Source of the DNA: Bacillota bacterium
Lineage (GTDB): Bacteria > Bacillota_I > Bacilli_A > Izemoplasmatales > Hujiaoplasmataceae
Assembly (NCBI GenBank): GCA_018816905.1
Contig: JAHIVB010000002.1
Location: 1 to 64,000 of the forward strand
Length of the DNA stretch: 64,000 bases
Direction: 5' to 3'
Shown: positions 16,904 through 24,727 of the stretch, in pieces
Layout: each line of letters starts with the position of its first letter
Position numbering within the stretch: position 1 is the stretch's first letter
Program-made: the position numbers and the translations under genes
Notes under the pieces: model-generated
What the model was told of the DNA's origin: nothing
Seen by the model: the letters and a program-made list of their open reading frames with translations, nothing else
Databases searched by the model: none

Positions 16904-16921
16904 AATATAGTTTACTATATT
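16904..16921. promoter_or_regulatory. Palindrome upstream of the 16417-16893 gene
   Basis: AATATAG-TTTA-CTATATT is a perfect 7-bp inverted repeat just ahead of the AGGAG ribosome site. It could be an operator or a short RNA hairpin in the leader. Confidence 0.45.
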
Positions 16922-16948
16922 CTTTAGTACCTAACCAACTGGATCGAT

Positions 16949-17012
16949 AGATTGTGTTGTATGACCTATTTCGATACAATTACGCACCCCTACTAAAAGT
17001 TACGCACTCCTA
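16949..17012. repeat. Cassette repeat copy 5 (hairpin missing)
   Basis: The core (GTGTTGTATGACCTATTTCG, then GATACAATTACGCACCCC) and two TACGCAC(C/T)CC motifs at 16981 and 17001 are present, 20 bases apart. The hairpin half is replaced by unrelated sequence (GGATCGATAGATT), so this junction differs from the others. Confidence 0.85.
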
Positions 17013-17140
17013 CTTTTTGAATTGTTATTATGGAATTTTTTCGCTCTAAAAAATCATATTCTACCATTAGAAGATTCTTACTTAGCCTGTCAAATTTATT
17101 GACTTAGAAGCATCATTAAAGAAAGAAAATAAATTTAAAT

Positions 17141-17629
17141 TTAATCCTGTAACAATAAAATGATTAAATTTGTTAAAAATACAAAAGTATAGGCTAATTG
17201 ATTAAAAACTAAGATGAACCTTGATATCATTATTTCTTTATGATCAATTTTTCTAAGTTTTGTATATGTTTCCATGAACGAATTCGAAAATATCATGTCT
17301 GCTACTTTTGATGTTTTTTTATTTATTATAATACTTAAAATGATAGATAGTACAATGAATCCACTCATTAAATATGGATTAATACTTATAAATCCATAGA
17401 ATAACCACGCATAAACTGAAATCATAACAAATATGATAACAAATGATAATGCAACATTTATAAAATAGATGCTTTCTTTTTTAGACTTTATATGCATATT
17501 CCATAAAAATCTAAGAAAATAAAACATAAACATCACGCCCAACCAATAGATAGCTAAACCTAAAACAATATCTACTTGTGTTAATTCGGGAGTAGTGGCT
17601 ACAGCATATATACTATCTAACTTGATCAT
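17141..17629 (-). CDS. Four-TM membrane protein, unknown function (cassette cargo)
   Basis: A 162-residue protein with four predicted transmembrane helices (residues about 19-42, 53-75, 83-103 and 135-160) separated by short charged loops. No motif is recognised. There is no ribosome site of its own: its ATG overlaps the stop codon of a 41-residue upstream gene (ATGA), so translation is probably coupled. Located between repeat copies 5 and 6. Confidence 0.6.
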   Translation of the reverse strand: MIKLDSIYAVATTPELTQVDIVLGLAIYWLGVMFMFYFLRFLWNMHIKSKKESIYFINVALSFVIIFVMISVYAWLFYGFISINPYLMSGFIVLSIILSIIINKKTSKVADMIFSNSFMETYTKLRKIDHKEIMISRFILVFNQLAYTFVFLTNLIILLLQD

Positions 17630-17751
17630 AATGAAACACTAAATGAACTATAAAATATCGCTGTATAGTGAATTGTAACTTTTTTACCTGCATTAATAGC
17701 AGTCCAAATTAATTTTATTCTGAGTTCCCTTACTAATTGTTGGTAATGCAT
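17626..17751 (-). CDS. 41-residue leader/small protein coupled to the membrane gene
   Basis: A short gene with a strong AGGAGG seven bases before its ATG and a good promoter upstream. Its product begins MHYQQLVRELRIKLI, which resembles the first helix of Xre-type regulators, but the remainder (KKVTIHYTAIFYSSFSVSL) does not continue that fold. It may be a frameshifted remnant of such a regulator, or a genuine small protein. Its TGA overlaps the ATG of the next gene. This is the only plausible ribosome entry point for that gene. Confidence 0.55.
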   Translation of the reverse strand: MHYQQLVRELRIKLIWTAINAGKKVTIHYTAIFYSSFSVSL

Positions 17752-17787
17752 GTTTACCTCCTAAATAAAGCGAAACTTCTAATCAAA

Positions 17788-17816
17788 ATTATAACACTTT
17801 TTAATCAATCTGTCTA
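17788..17816 (-). promoter_or_regulatory. Promoter of the 17751-17141 unit
   Basis: Minus-strand TAGACA (17811-17816) and TATAAT (17788-17793) with a 17-base spacer; the ribosome site follows about 25 bases on. Confidence 0.65.
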
Positions 17817-17842
17817 TGAAGTCTTGGTCTTTGTTTCATATC

Positions 17843-17920
17843 GTTAAATTGTTAGGTAATAGTGTAAATGGTTGGATAATCGTGTAAATGGTTGAGTAAT
17901 CGTTAAAAGGTTGAATAGGT
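17843..17920. repeat. Tandem 20-bp units of the second motif type
   Basis: Four units built on GTAAATGGTTGNNTAATC. The GTTG/GTTA cores start at 17851, 17871, 17891 and 17910, so the period is 20, 20 and 19 bases. They lie between repeat copy 6 and the first cargo gene. Confidence 0.8.
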
Positions 17921-18012
17921 ATAACAAAAAGGCCTTGCAAAAGTTCTACTTTAAACTCTTACAAGACATAAGGAAATTTGAATATAGGGAGAAAACACCC
18001 TTTCTGCATGAA

Positions 18013-18056
18013 AAAAGGCCTGACACAATTGTATCAAACCAATGCTTTCTATATGG
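18013..18056. repeat. Cassette repeat copy 6 (tRNA-Leu 3' flank)
   Basis: The hairpin GGCCTGACAC/GTATCAAACC (18017-18040) and AATGCTTTCTATATGG run straight into the CCA end of tRNA-Leu(CAG). On the minus strand this is the tRNA's terminator, with six Ts. A 28-base comparison with copy 4 (from the tRNA's CCA end through TTTGATACAA) gives 24 matches, so the other copies look like duplicates of this tRNA flank. Confidence 0.85.
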
Positions 18057-18138
18057 TGCGGTTGATGGGACTCGAACCCACACGTCACTAGGACACTACC
18101 GCCTGAAGATAGCGCGTCTGCCATTTCGCCACAACCGC
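18054..18138 (-). tRNA. tRNA-Leu (anticodon CAG)
   Basis: Complete class II tRNA with acceptor GCGGTTG/CAACCGC, A73, encoded CCA, T-arm GTGGG-TTCGAGT-CCCAT and a long variable arm. The anticodon loop TTCAGGC on stem CTATC/GGTAG gives CAG (reads CUG). It marks the right border of the cassette array. Confidence 0.95.
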
Positions 18139-18292
18139 AAATAGCAAATTTATTATACCAAACAAAAATCATTTAGTCACGGCTTTTTCTTCTTTTCTTA
18201 TAAGGTATTTTTATAATGTAAATTGAATATTCTCAAAAAGGTTCTTCAATTTAATTTCATGAAAAAAAATGAAAAAACCACAGCATTTCTTG

Positions 18293-18320
18293 TTGAAAAA
18301 AAGAGAATTTATGTTATTAT
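18293..18320 (+). promoter_or_regulatory. Promoter of the speA-speB operon
   Basis: TTGAAA (18293-18298) and TATTAT (18315-18320) with a 16-base spacer, about 45 bases before the start codon. Confidence 0.55.
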
Positions 18321-18365
18321 TCGTATTGCATAAACATTACACGCACGGAAGGTGGTTATAGTACA

Positions 18366-19859
18366 TTGAAAGAAGATCGTCAGTTAAGAACACCCTTTTT
18401 CACAAAACTAAAAGAATATGGTCAAATCAACGCTACCCCGTTTGATGTCCCTGGACACAAACTAGGCAGAATTGAAAACGACTTGTTAGATTATATAGGA
18501 TTAGAGACTTACATGCTTGACAGTAATGCACCGATGGGACTCGATACTTTAAGCCGTCCTACAGGCGTCATCAGAGAAGCTGAAAAGTTGATGGCAGAAG
18601 CTTGTCTTGCTGATAAGGCTTATTTCCTTACAAACGGGACGACTGTAGGCATCATTTCAATGATTATGGCTACCTGTAAGGCTAAGGAAAAGATTATTCT
18701 TCCTAGAAACGTACATAAATCAGTGATTAGTGCTTTGATTTTGTCCGGTGCAATGCCAATCTTCATTCGTCCTGAGATTGATCTCGATTTAGGAATTGCG
18801 AATGGTGTCAGTTATGAAAGTGTTGCTGAAGCGATTAAAAAACACCCTGATGCAAAAGCGATATTCATTATCAATCCGACTTATTTCGGTGTCACTAGCG
18901 ACATTGAAAGAATTACCAAACTAGCACATGATAACGGTATGCTCGTTTTAGTCGACGAAGCACATGGAGCACAGTTTTATTTCAATGAAAGAATGCCTTT
19001 TACTGCAATGGAAGCTTCCGCTGATATCTCTGCTTCTTCCTTTCATAAAACGGCAGGTTCCTTTACTCAAAGTTCAGTTATATTAACCAAGGGAAAACGA
19101 ATTGACCATGTCAGACTTCGTTCAACCATCAATATGCTTCAAAGCACTTCTCCATCCGCTTTACTTCTAGCTTCACTAGACGTTGCTAGAAAAACAATGT
19201 ATTTTCAAGGCGCGAAGCGAATTGATCGATTATTAAAGATGGCTGAAGATGCAAGAAGCATCCTTAGAACCATCCCGGGTATCAAAGTCATCGACAAAGA
19301 CTACATTTTATCCAAAGGTGGATTTGACTTCGATGAGACGAAAGTCGTCATCAAAGTATCGGATCTTGGAATTACCGGATTTGAAGTCTATAAAATCATG
19401 AGAAAGAAATATAATATTCAACTCGAACTAGCAGAGTCCCATATTATTCTTGCGGTACTAACAATCGGTACTACAAAGGAAGATTTAGACAATCTTGTTT
19501 TTGCCTTCAAATCGTTATCGAAGAAATATTATAAACTTAGAAACAAATTACCTAAAATTAAATTTGATTATCAATTCCCAGAAACTTATACCAGACCTCG
19601 TGATGCTTATCATGCGCCTAAAATCAGCGTTGAACTTCATGAAGCTTATGATGAGATTTCTGCGGAATCCATCATGATTTATCCACCTGGAATTCCATTA
19701 GTGATTCCAGGAGAAATCATCACTCAAGAAGTCATTGACGATATTGACTTCTATGTAAAGAAAGGATCCGTCGTACATAGCGATTTGGACAATGGATATG
19801 TTAAAATCATTGACAAAGAGCATTGGATGTATTGGGAAGGTGAAGAAAATGACCTATAA
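18366..19859 (+). CDS. speA: Arginine (Orn/Lys/Arg family) decarboxylase
   Basis: A 497-residue PLP-dependent fold-type I decarboxylase of the Gram-positive SpeA/Cad group, without the wing domain of the enterobacterial enzymes. Motifs are FDVPGHK near residue 27, FLTNGTTVGI near 88, PRNVHKS, LVDEAHGAQF near 195 and the PLP lysine in SFHKTAGS near 227. Arginine specificity is inferred from the agmatinase gene that overlaps its 3' end by 11 bases: together they convert arginine to agmatine and then putrescine. The start is a TTG at 18366 with GGAAGGTGG upstream; no ATG fits. Confidence 0.9.
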   Translation: MKEDRQLRTPFFTKLKEYGQINATPFDVPGHKLGRIENDLLDYIGLETYMLDSNAPMGLDTLSRPTGVIREAEKLMAEACLADKAYFLTNGTTVGIISMIMATCKAKEKIILPRNVHKSVISALILSGAMPIFIRPEIDLDLGIANGVSYESVAEAIKKHPDAKAIFIINPTYFGVTSDIERITKLAHDNGMLVLVDEAHGAQFYFNERMPFTAMEASADISASSFHKTAGSFTQSSVILTKGKRIDHVRLRSTINMLQSTSPSALLLASLDVARKTMYFQGAKRIDRLLKMAEDARSILRTIPGIKVIDKDYILSKGGFDFDETKVVIKVSDLGITGFEVYKIMRKKYNIQLELAESHIILAVLTIGTTKEDLDNLVFAFKSLSKKYYKLRNKLPKIKFDYQFPETYTRPRDAYHAPKISVELHEAYDEISAESIMIYPPGIPLVIPGEIITQEVIDDIDFYVKKGSVVHSDLDNGYVKIIDKEHWMYWEGEENDL

Positions 19860-20709
19860 AAAAGTAGATTTATCGTTTCAAAGCTGTAATTCAGAATATG
19901 ATGAGTCCTCCGTTGTCATATTTAGTTCTCCCATGGATGCGACTACTTCTTTCAGACCAGGCACGAGATTTGCCGGAAATGCGATTCGAGTCGATTCTTT
20001 CGGTGTTGAATGGTATTCCCCTTATCAAAATCGTGATTTGAAAGATTACCGCACTTCAGACATCGGAGATTTGGATTTGCCGACAGGTGATGTGGAAGCT
20101 TCACTGGCTGTCATCTATAAAACGGCAAAACAAATATTGAAAGATGGAAAAAAACCAATGATGGTTGGTGGTGAACATCTGGTCACCTACCCAGTCATTC
20201 AAGCCATGATTGAGAAATATCCTGATCTTCACATTATTCATTTGGATGCTCACACCGATTTAAGAGATGAGTTTTTTGGAAGAAAGTTATCCCATGCGAC
20301 CGTTTTGAGACGAAGCCATGATCTTGTTGGCGACGGAAAGATATTTCAATTTGGAATTCGAAGTGGCGACCGCTCTGAATTCGAATGGGCCGCAAGCGGA
20401 CACACGCACTTAAGAAAATTCGATTTTGAAGGCCTAGATGAAGTCGTTCAAAAAATTAAAGACAAACCCGTCTATATCACCATCGATTTGGATGTCCTTG
20501 ATCCTTCTGTATTCCCCGGAACCGGAACCCCCGAGCCTGGTGGAATGCAATATAAAGATTTACTGAAGGCGTTTGATGCATTTGAACATCTTGAAAATAT
20601 TGTTGGTGGCGACCTCGTTGAACTCGCTCCGATGATTGATCCTTCAGGAGCTTCTACCGCGGTTGCGGCTAAATCTCTCAGAGAAATGATTTTGTTGCTT
20701 CATAAATAG
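19849..20709 (+). CDS. speB: Agmatinase (ureohydrolase family)
   Basis: A 286-residue manganese-dependent ureohydrolase that hydrolyses agmatine to putrescine and urea. The metal-binding signatures are GGEHLVTYP near residue 106, HLDAHTDLRDE near 130 and ITIDLDVLDPS near 210, all complete. The start at 19849 is preceded by GGAAGGTGAAG, and overlap with the decarboxylase implies coupling. Cytoplasmic; completes the two-step route to putrescine. Followed by a terminator. Confidence 0.93.
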   Translation: MTYKKVDLSFQSCNSEYDESSVVIFSSPMDATTSFRPGTRFAGNAIRVDSFGVEWYSPYQNRDLKDYRTSDIGDLDLPTGDVEASLAVIYKTAKQILKDGKKPMMVGGEHLVTYPVIQAMIEKYPDLHIIHLDAHTDLRDEFFGRKLSHATVLRRSHDLVGDGKIFQFGIRSGDRSEFEWAASGHTHLRKFDFEGLDEVVQKIKDKPVYITIDLDVLDPSVFPGTGTPEPGGMQYKDLLKAFDAFEHLENIVGGDLVELAPMIDPSGASTAVAAKSLREMILLLHK

Positions 20710-20712
20710 AAA

Positions 20713-20742
20713 AAAAACCGATTCCCATCTGAGAATCGGTTT
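20713..20742 (+). terminator. Terminator of the speA-speB operon
   Basis: Stem AAAACCGATTC/GAATCGGTTTT with an eight-base loop. T-rich on both sides, so it also serves the minus-strand gene ending at 20750. Confidence 0.85.
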
Positions 20743-20749
20743 TCATTTT

Positions 20750-21394
20750 TTATGTTTCTTTTTCAATCACTTTTTTCTCTTGGACAATTTTGTGATCTAC
20801 AAAAACAAACAAGAAAGAAAGTCCCACCACAAACAGTGAAAGGATTAGGACAAATACCAATACCATTGCCCATCCGATCAAATCCGGGTTGATGAAGAAA
20901 TAAGGATATCTTGTTGTAGTCTCGTCATAGGTGAAGGTTCCGCCAAGAAGAGCATACAGATTGGCATATACAAAATACCCCAGCGGGATGGAAAGCCAAT
21001 ATGGAATGTCTCGATACTTTAGCATTCCTTTTTTATCGAAGAGGAAATAATCAAGAAGAACTAAAAGCGGCGTATAGGTATGACATAGGAAGCTATCCCA
21101 AAAAGACAGCTCCCCTTGAATGGTTGGAGCCAATAATGTTTGAAATACAATAAAAGTAACCATGATAGAAATCGTTACAGCCGCCTTCATACTTCTTTCT
21201 TTTTGATTGAGTTCGCCTTTCTTAAATAACACATACGTAAAAAAGAAAAAGACCAAGATGTTGCTGATGATGGTAAAGTAACTGAGAGATTCAATGATGG
21301 GTCCTTCATCGAATAGATACAGACATACGCCAATGAGATTACCTATTAATAAGAGTACTAAATATCCTTTTCTCCATTTTTTGATTTTATCCAT
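20750..21394 (-). CDS. Pr6Pr family membrane protein
   Basis: A 214-residue protein with six transmembrane segments and the family's landmarks: ESLSYFTIISNILV in TM2, a conserved His in SFLCHTYTPLLVLLDYFLF (TM4), and a WLSIPLGYFVYANLY segment with YPYFFINP before TM6. Related eukaryotic FAR-17a/AIG1 proteins are lipid (fatty-acid ester) hydrolases; the bacterial function is unknown. Ribosome site GGAAAG. It is transcribed with, or just after, the methyltransferase at 21440, but a hairpin separates them. Confidence 0.75.
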   Translation of the reverse strand: MDKIKKWRKGYLVLLLIGNLIGVCLYLFDEGPIIESLSYFTIISNILVFFFFTYVLFKKGELNQKERSMKAAVTISIMVTFIVFQTLLAPTIQGELSFWDSFLCHTYTPLLVLLDYFLFDKKGMLKYRDIPYWLSIPLGYFVYANLYALLGGTFTYDETTTRYPYFFINPDLIGWAMVLVFVLILSLFVVGLSFLFVFVDHKIVQEKKVIEKET

Positions 21395-21416
21395 TTTATC
21401 TTTCCTTTACTATGAA

Positions 21417-21441
21417 AAAGACAAGTGTTCAGCTTGTCTTT
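21417..21441 (-). terminator. Terminator of the methyltransferase gene
   Basis: AAAGACAAG/CTTGTCTTT hairpin with seven-base loop, T run on the minus strand. Confidence 0.75.
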
Positions 21442-22144
21442 ATTTATTTGCGACAATCACCAAATGAAAGCTTTTTTTAACTGAGAACGGTTTGTCTGAA
21501 TACCCGTCTTTTGCTTGGATCTTTTTGAATCCTACTTGTTTTAATAGATTCAGGAGTTCCTCATAACGGATTGGAGTTAAGATTGTTCTTTCGTCTTCAG
21601 CAAAATCTTTGGTTTTAAGTACGGTCACAAAATTGATTTTATCTCCCTCAAACTCATATTTTCTTTCGAAGGTGACACCATTGTTTGTAATCGTAGGCAA
21701 TGATTTGATTTCCTGGTCTAGAATTCGGTCATAATTTACAATTCCGATAATCAACGTTCCATTTGCTTTCAAAGATTCATAAACGTGTTTTAAAGAATTT
21801 TTCATCTCTTCAATTGAATCTAGATGAACAAGTGTATTGCCAATGCAAAAGACATTTTCAAATTGATTTTTATATACAACATCTTTAAAATTGCCTTTTA
21901 AAAATCTTGAAAGAAGTGAGAGTCTTTTGACTTTCTCCAAAGCAATGGAAATCATGTTGGGATCGATATCGATTCCAAGTGTTTCATACCCCATTCTTGA
22001 AAGTCCGAGCGAATATTCCCCCGTGGCGCAACCTAAATCAAGCGTCTTCCCTTTTTCGAAATGGTCTGCAAGAAATGACAGTGTCTCTTTCTTCAAAGGA
22101 AAGATATCATCGTAGTAAGATGCGAATTTTTCATACAATACCAT
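21440..22144 (-). CDS. Class I SAM-dependent methyltransferase
   Basis: A 234-residue methyltransferase with clear motif I (TLDLGCATGEYSLGLS, residues about 35-50), the acidic strand end LGIDIDPNMI near 58 and the NVFCIGNTLVHLD motif IV segment near 98. It starts at an ATG with GGAGGAT upstream. The closest general class is the Methyltransf_25/UbiE-like small-molecule group; the substrate cannot be inferred. Monocistronic between the Pr6Pr gene and the kbl terminator. Confidence 0.85.
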   Translation of the reverse strand: MVLYEKFASYYDDIFPLKKETLSFLADHFEKGKTLDLGCATGEYSLGLSRMGYETLGIDIDPNMISIALEKVKRLSLLSRFLKGNFKDVVYKNQFENVFCIGNTLVHLDSIEEMKNSLKHVYESLKANGTLIIGIVNYDRILDQEIKSLPTITNNGVTFERKYEFEGDKINFVTVLKTKDFAEDERTILTPIRYEELLNLLKQVGFKKIQAKDGYSDKPFSVKKSFHLVIVANK

Positions 22145-22224
22145 AGATTAATCCTCCTTTTAGTAGCTTTATAAATGTATTATATCAAAATTGTAAAAAT
22201 ATAGTAGTTCTCTTAAAAAAAATT

Positions 22225-22256
22225 AAAAAAATTCCCATCTCAATCAAGACGGGAAA
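22225..22256 (-). terminator. Terminator of the tdh-kbl operon
   Basis: TTCCC-TCT...AGA-GGGAA hairpin followed by a long T run on the minus strand. Confidence 0.75.
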
Positions 22257-22262
22257 TTTATA

Positions 22263-23441
22263 TTATATGATTTTTAGATCTTTGCCAACTTTTTTGAATG
22301 CAAGAATCGCCTTGTCGAGGTTTTCTTTCGTGTGAGAGGCACTAATCATGACTCTCAATCTTCCGGTTCCCTGTGGGACGGTCGGAAATACGATACCAGA
22401 GACAAATACCCCTTCCGCAAGTAAAGCTTTTGAGAATTGCATTGTCAAGGCTTCATCTCCGACCATGACCGGAGTGATTGGCGTTTGGGAATGCCCGATG
22501 TTAAAACCAAGTTCTTTCATTTCATGTTTGAAATAAGTCGCATTCGCCCATAGTTTCTTCGTGTATTCTTCGCTTTCCATCAACATTTTAACACTCTCAA
22601 TCGTTGCGGCGATGGCGCTAGGTGGAAGAGCTGTGGAAAACAACAAAGGTCTTGCTCGGTGGAGCAACCATTCTTTGACTATTTTTTTACTTGCGACATA
22701 TCCGCCGATGACTCCAATGGCCTTGCTTAATGTCCCAATGATGAAGTCGATTTCTCCGTGAAGGCCGTAGTGATCCACCGTACCCCTACCTGAATGACCT
22801 AAAACTCCGCTTCCGTGAGCGTCATCCACATAGGTCAAACAATCGTATTTTTTAGCTAACTTGACGATTTCTGGAAGATTGGCCAAGTCGCCATCCATTG
22901 AAAATACACCGTCGGTGATAATCAATACGTTTTGATAGTCTTTTCTTTTTTCTTTCAGTACTTTTTCCAAATCTTCCATATCGGAATGTTTGAAAACGGT
23001 TCTGTCTGCCTTCGACAGTCTTGTCCCATCAATGATGGAGGCATGATTCAAACTGTCGCTGACAATCAAATCTCCTTTTTGAGTAATGGCTTGAATGACA
23101 CCGATGTTGCAGTTCAGACCTGATTGGAAACAAGTGACCGCTTCTTCTTGTTTGAACTCCGCTAGTAATTCTTCTAAAGACTCTAGAAGGTCTGAGTTCC
23201 CTACGATGGTTCTGACACTGCCTGCCCCAACGCCGTACTTTTCAATTGCCTTGATTGCAGCTTCGGTGACTCTTGGATGATTGGCAAGTCCTAAGTAATT
23301 GTTTGAAGACATGTTGATGACTTCTTTGTGGTTTAAATCAATGACGTTTGAGCATGCATTATATAGGACTGGGAGTTTTCGGTAGACTCCTGCTTTTTTT
23401 AATTCTTCGACTTGTAAATGAAAGGTATCTAGTTTAGACAT
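22263..23441 (-). CDS. kbl: 2-amino-3-ketobutyrate CoA ligase (glycine C-acetyltransferase)
   Basis: A 392-residue PLP enzyme of the alpha-oxoamine synthase family. It cleaves 2-amino-3-ketobutyrate with CoA to glycine and acetyl-CoA. Visible landmarks are [12 protein letters not shown] near residue 42, [11 protein letters not shown] near 205 and the PLP lysine in GTLSKAIG near 241. The start at 23441 follows GGAGGAG, which lies inside the end of the dehydrogenase gene; the two genes overlap by eight bases. Other members of the family (KAPA synthase) are excluded mainly by the threonine dehydrogenase partner. Confidence 0.93.
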   Translation of the reverse strand: MSKLDTFHLQVEELKKAGVYRKLPVLYNACSNVIDLNHKEVINMSSNNYLGLANHPRVTEAAIKAIEKYGVGAGSVRTIVGNSDLLESLEELLAEFKQEEAVTCFQSGLNCNIGVIQAITQKGDLIVSDSLNHASIIDGTRLSKADRTVFKHSDMEDLEKVLKEKRKDYQNVLIITDGVFSMDGDLANLPEIVKLAKKYDCLTYVDDAHGSGVLGHSGRGTVDHYGLHGEIDFIIGTLSKAIGVIGGYVASKKIVKEWLLHRARPLLFSTALPPSAIAATIESVKMLMESEEYTKKLWANATYFKHEMKELGFNIGHSQTPITPVMVGDEALTMQFSKALLAEGVFVSGIVFPTVPQGTGRLRVMISASHTKENLDKAILAFKKVGKDLKII

Positions 23442-24519
23442 GATCAATCTCCTCCGGAATTAAGATGATTTTCCCGCAATTCCGTTCGCCCATGATTTCT
23501 GCTGCTGTGTTAATTTCAGAAAGCGGAAATTCGTGTGTAATGATTTTATCCAAATGTAGTTTTCCTGAATGAATCAATTCTTTTACTTTGACCCAAGTCC
23601 CATAAATTCTTCTTCCAACAACGCCATAAATGTTGATTCCTTTAAAGACGACATCCATTCCAAAATCGATTTCAATCGTTTTTGAAGGAATTCCAAGCAT
23701 CGAAAGTCCGCCACCCGGTTTTAAGTATTTAAAACATTGTTCAATTGCGGTTTTATTTCCTGAAAACTCGCCAATAACGTCAACACCTGCCCCGTTCGTT
23801 AATTCAAGTACCCTTGCGATAACGTCTTCGGTTAATGGATTGATGGTGTAATCAGCACCAATCTCCGATGCTAGGTTTCTTCTATAATCGTTCACTTCGA
23901 TGGCAATGACTAAGTTCGCTCCCATTGCTTTCGCAACGTCAACGCCCATTATTCCAATGGGTCCACAACCTAATACTGCAACGGTCTTGTCGTAGATGTC
24001 AAAATGGGTCATCGTATGAACCGCATTCCCTAATGGTTCTTGAACTGAAAGGTGATGCATATTCATACTTTTATCATTCACAAAGCAATTCGCTTCTGGA
24101 ATTTTGACATAACTAGCAAAGCATCCGTCTGTATCAACCCCAATGATTTTAGTGTTTTTACAGATGTGTCCTTCTCCGCGCAAACAAAACTCACAAGTAC
24201 CACAGATGATATGAGTCTCGGCACTGACAACGTCACCTAATTTAACTCTTGTTACTTCCTTTCCAATTTTTATAATTTCACCGCTGAATTCATGTCCAAC
24301 GGTCAAAGGCAATTTTAGTCTTTTTTGGCTCCACTCATCCCATGAGTAAATATGATAATCCGTGCCACAAAAAGATGCAGTTAAAACTTTGATTAATACT
24401 TCATTTGGTTCCAATCTTGTAGATATTTGTTTCTTAACCCATGAAAATCCACGCTCTGGCTTGTCTTTTACAACTGCCATGGTCTCCAAAAACTCGGTTG
24501 TTTCGTTTAAATAAGTCAT
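23434..24519 (-). CDS. tdh: L-threonine 3-dehydrogenase
   Basis: A 361-residue zinc-dependent medium-chain dehydrogenase oxidising threonine to 2-amino-3-ketobutyrate with NAD. The catalytic zinc Cys is in ASFCGTDYH near residue 50 with GHEF near 73. The structural zinc loop [15 protein letters not shown] near 105 has four cysteines. The nucleotide-binding GCGPIGIMG is near 183. Start at 24519 (AAGGAG upstream). It forms an operon with kbl, giving the Tdh/Kbl threonine-to-glycine pathway, and is divergent from an AraC-type gene. Confidence 0.92.
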   Translation of the reverse strand: MTYLNETTEFLETMAVVKDKPERGFSWVKKQISTRLEPNEVLIKVLTASFCGTDYHIYSWDEWSQKRLKLPLTVGHEFSGEIIKIGKEVTRVKLGDVVSAETHIICGTCEFCLRGEGHICKNTKIIGVDTDGCFASYVKIPEANCFVNDKSMNMHHLSVQEPLGNAVHTMTHFDIYDKTVAVLGCGPIGIMGVDVAKAMGANLVIAIEVNDYRRNLASEIGADYTINPLTEDVIARVLELTNGAGVDVIGEFSGNKTAIEQCFKYLKPGGGLSMLGIPSKTIEIDFGMDVVFKGINIYGVVGRRIYGTWVKVKELIHSGKLHLDKIITHEFPLSEINTAAEIMGERNCGKIILIPEEIDHV

Positions 24520-24706
24520 TTCTTCGTTGCTCCTTTTTCCTATGGAATAAAAACGCTTACACCCAGTAGACATTATAACATATTATGTAAATCAAAGAGC
24601 AGTTTTTTTTATGAAAATTTTTCATCGAATTCTTTCATTTGTTATAATTTAATGTTCTTTTCATAGTCTTTTATGCTAACTGGTATCCATTCATATTCAC
24701 TTATGA

Positions 24707-24712
24707 TATAAT
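24707..24712 (+). promoter_or_regulatory. -10 box of the AraC-type gene
   Basis: TATAAT fifteen bases before the ATG, implying a very short leader. No clear -35 box. Confidence 0.5.
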
Positions 24713-24727
24713 TGTGCCGGTGATAAC

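Noticed and set aside
17951-18172. Overlapping 73-77 residue reading frames across tRNA-Leu(CAG) in both directions
   Set aside because: They are translations of the tRNA gene and terminator, with no ribosome site.
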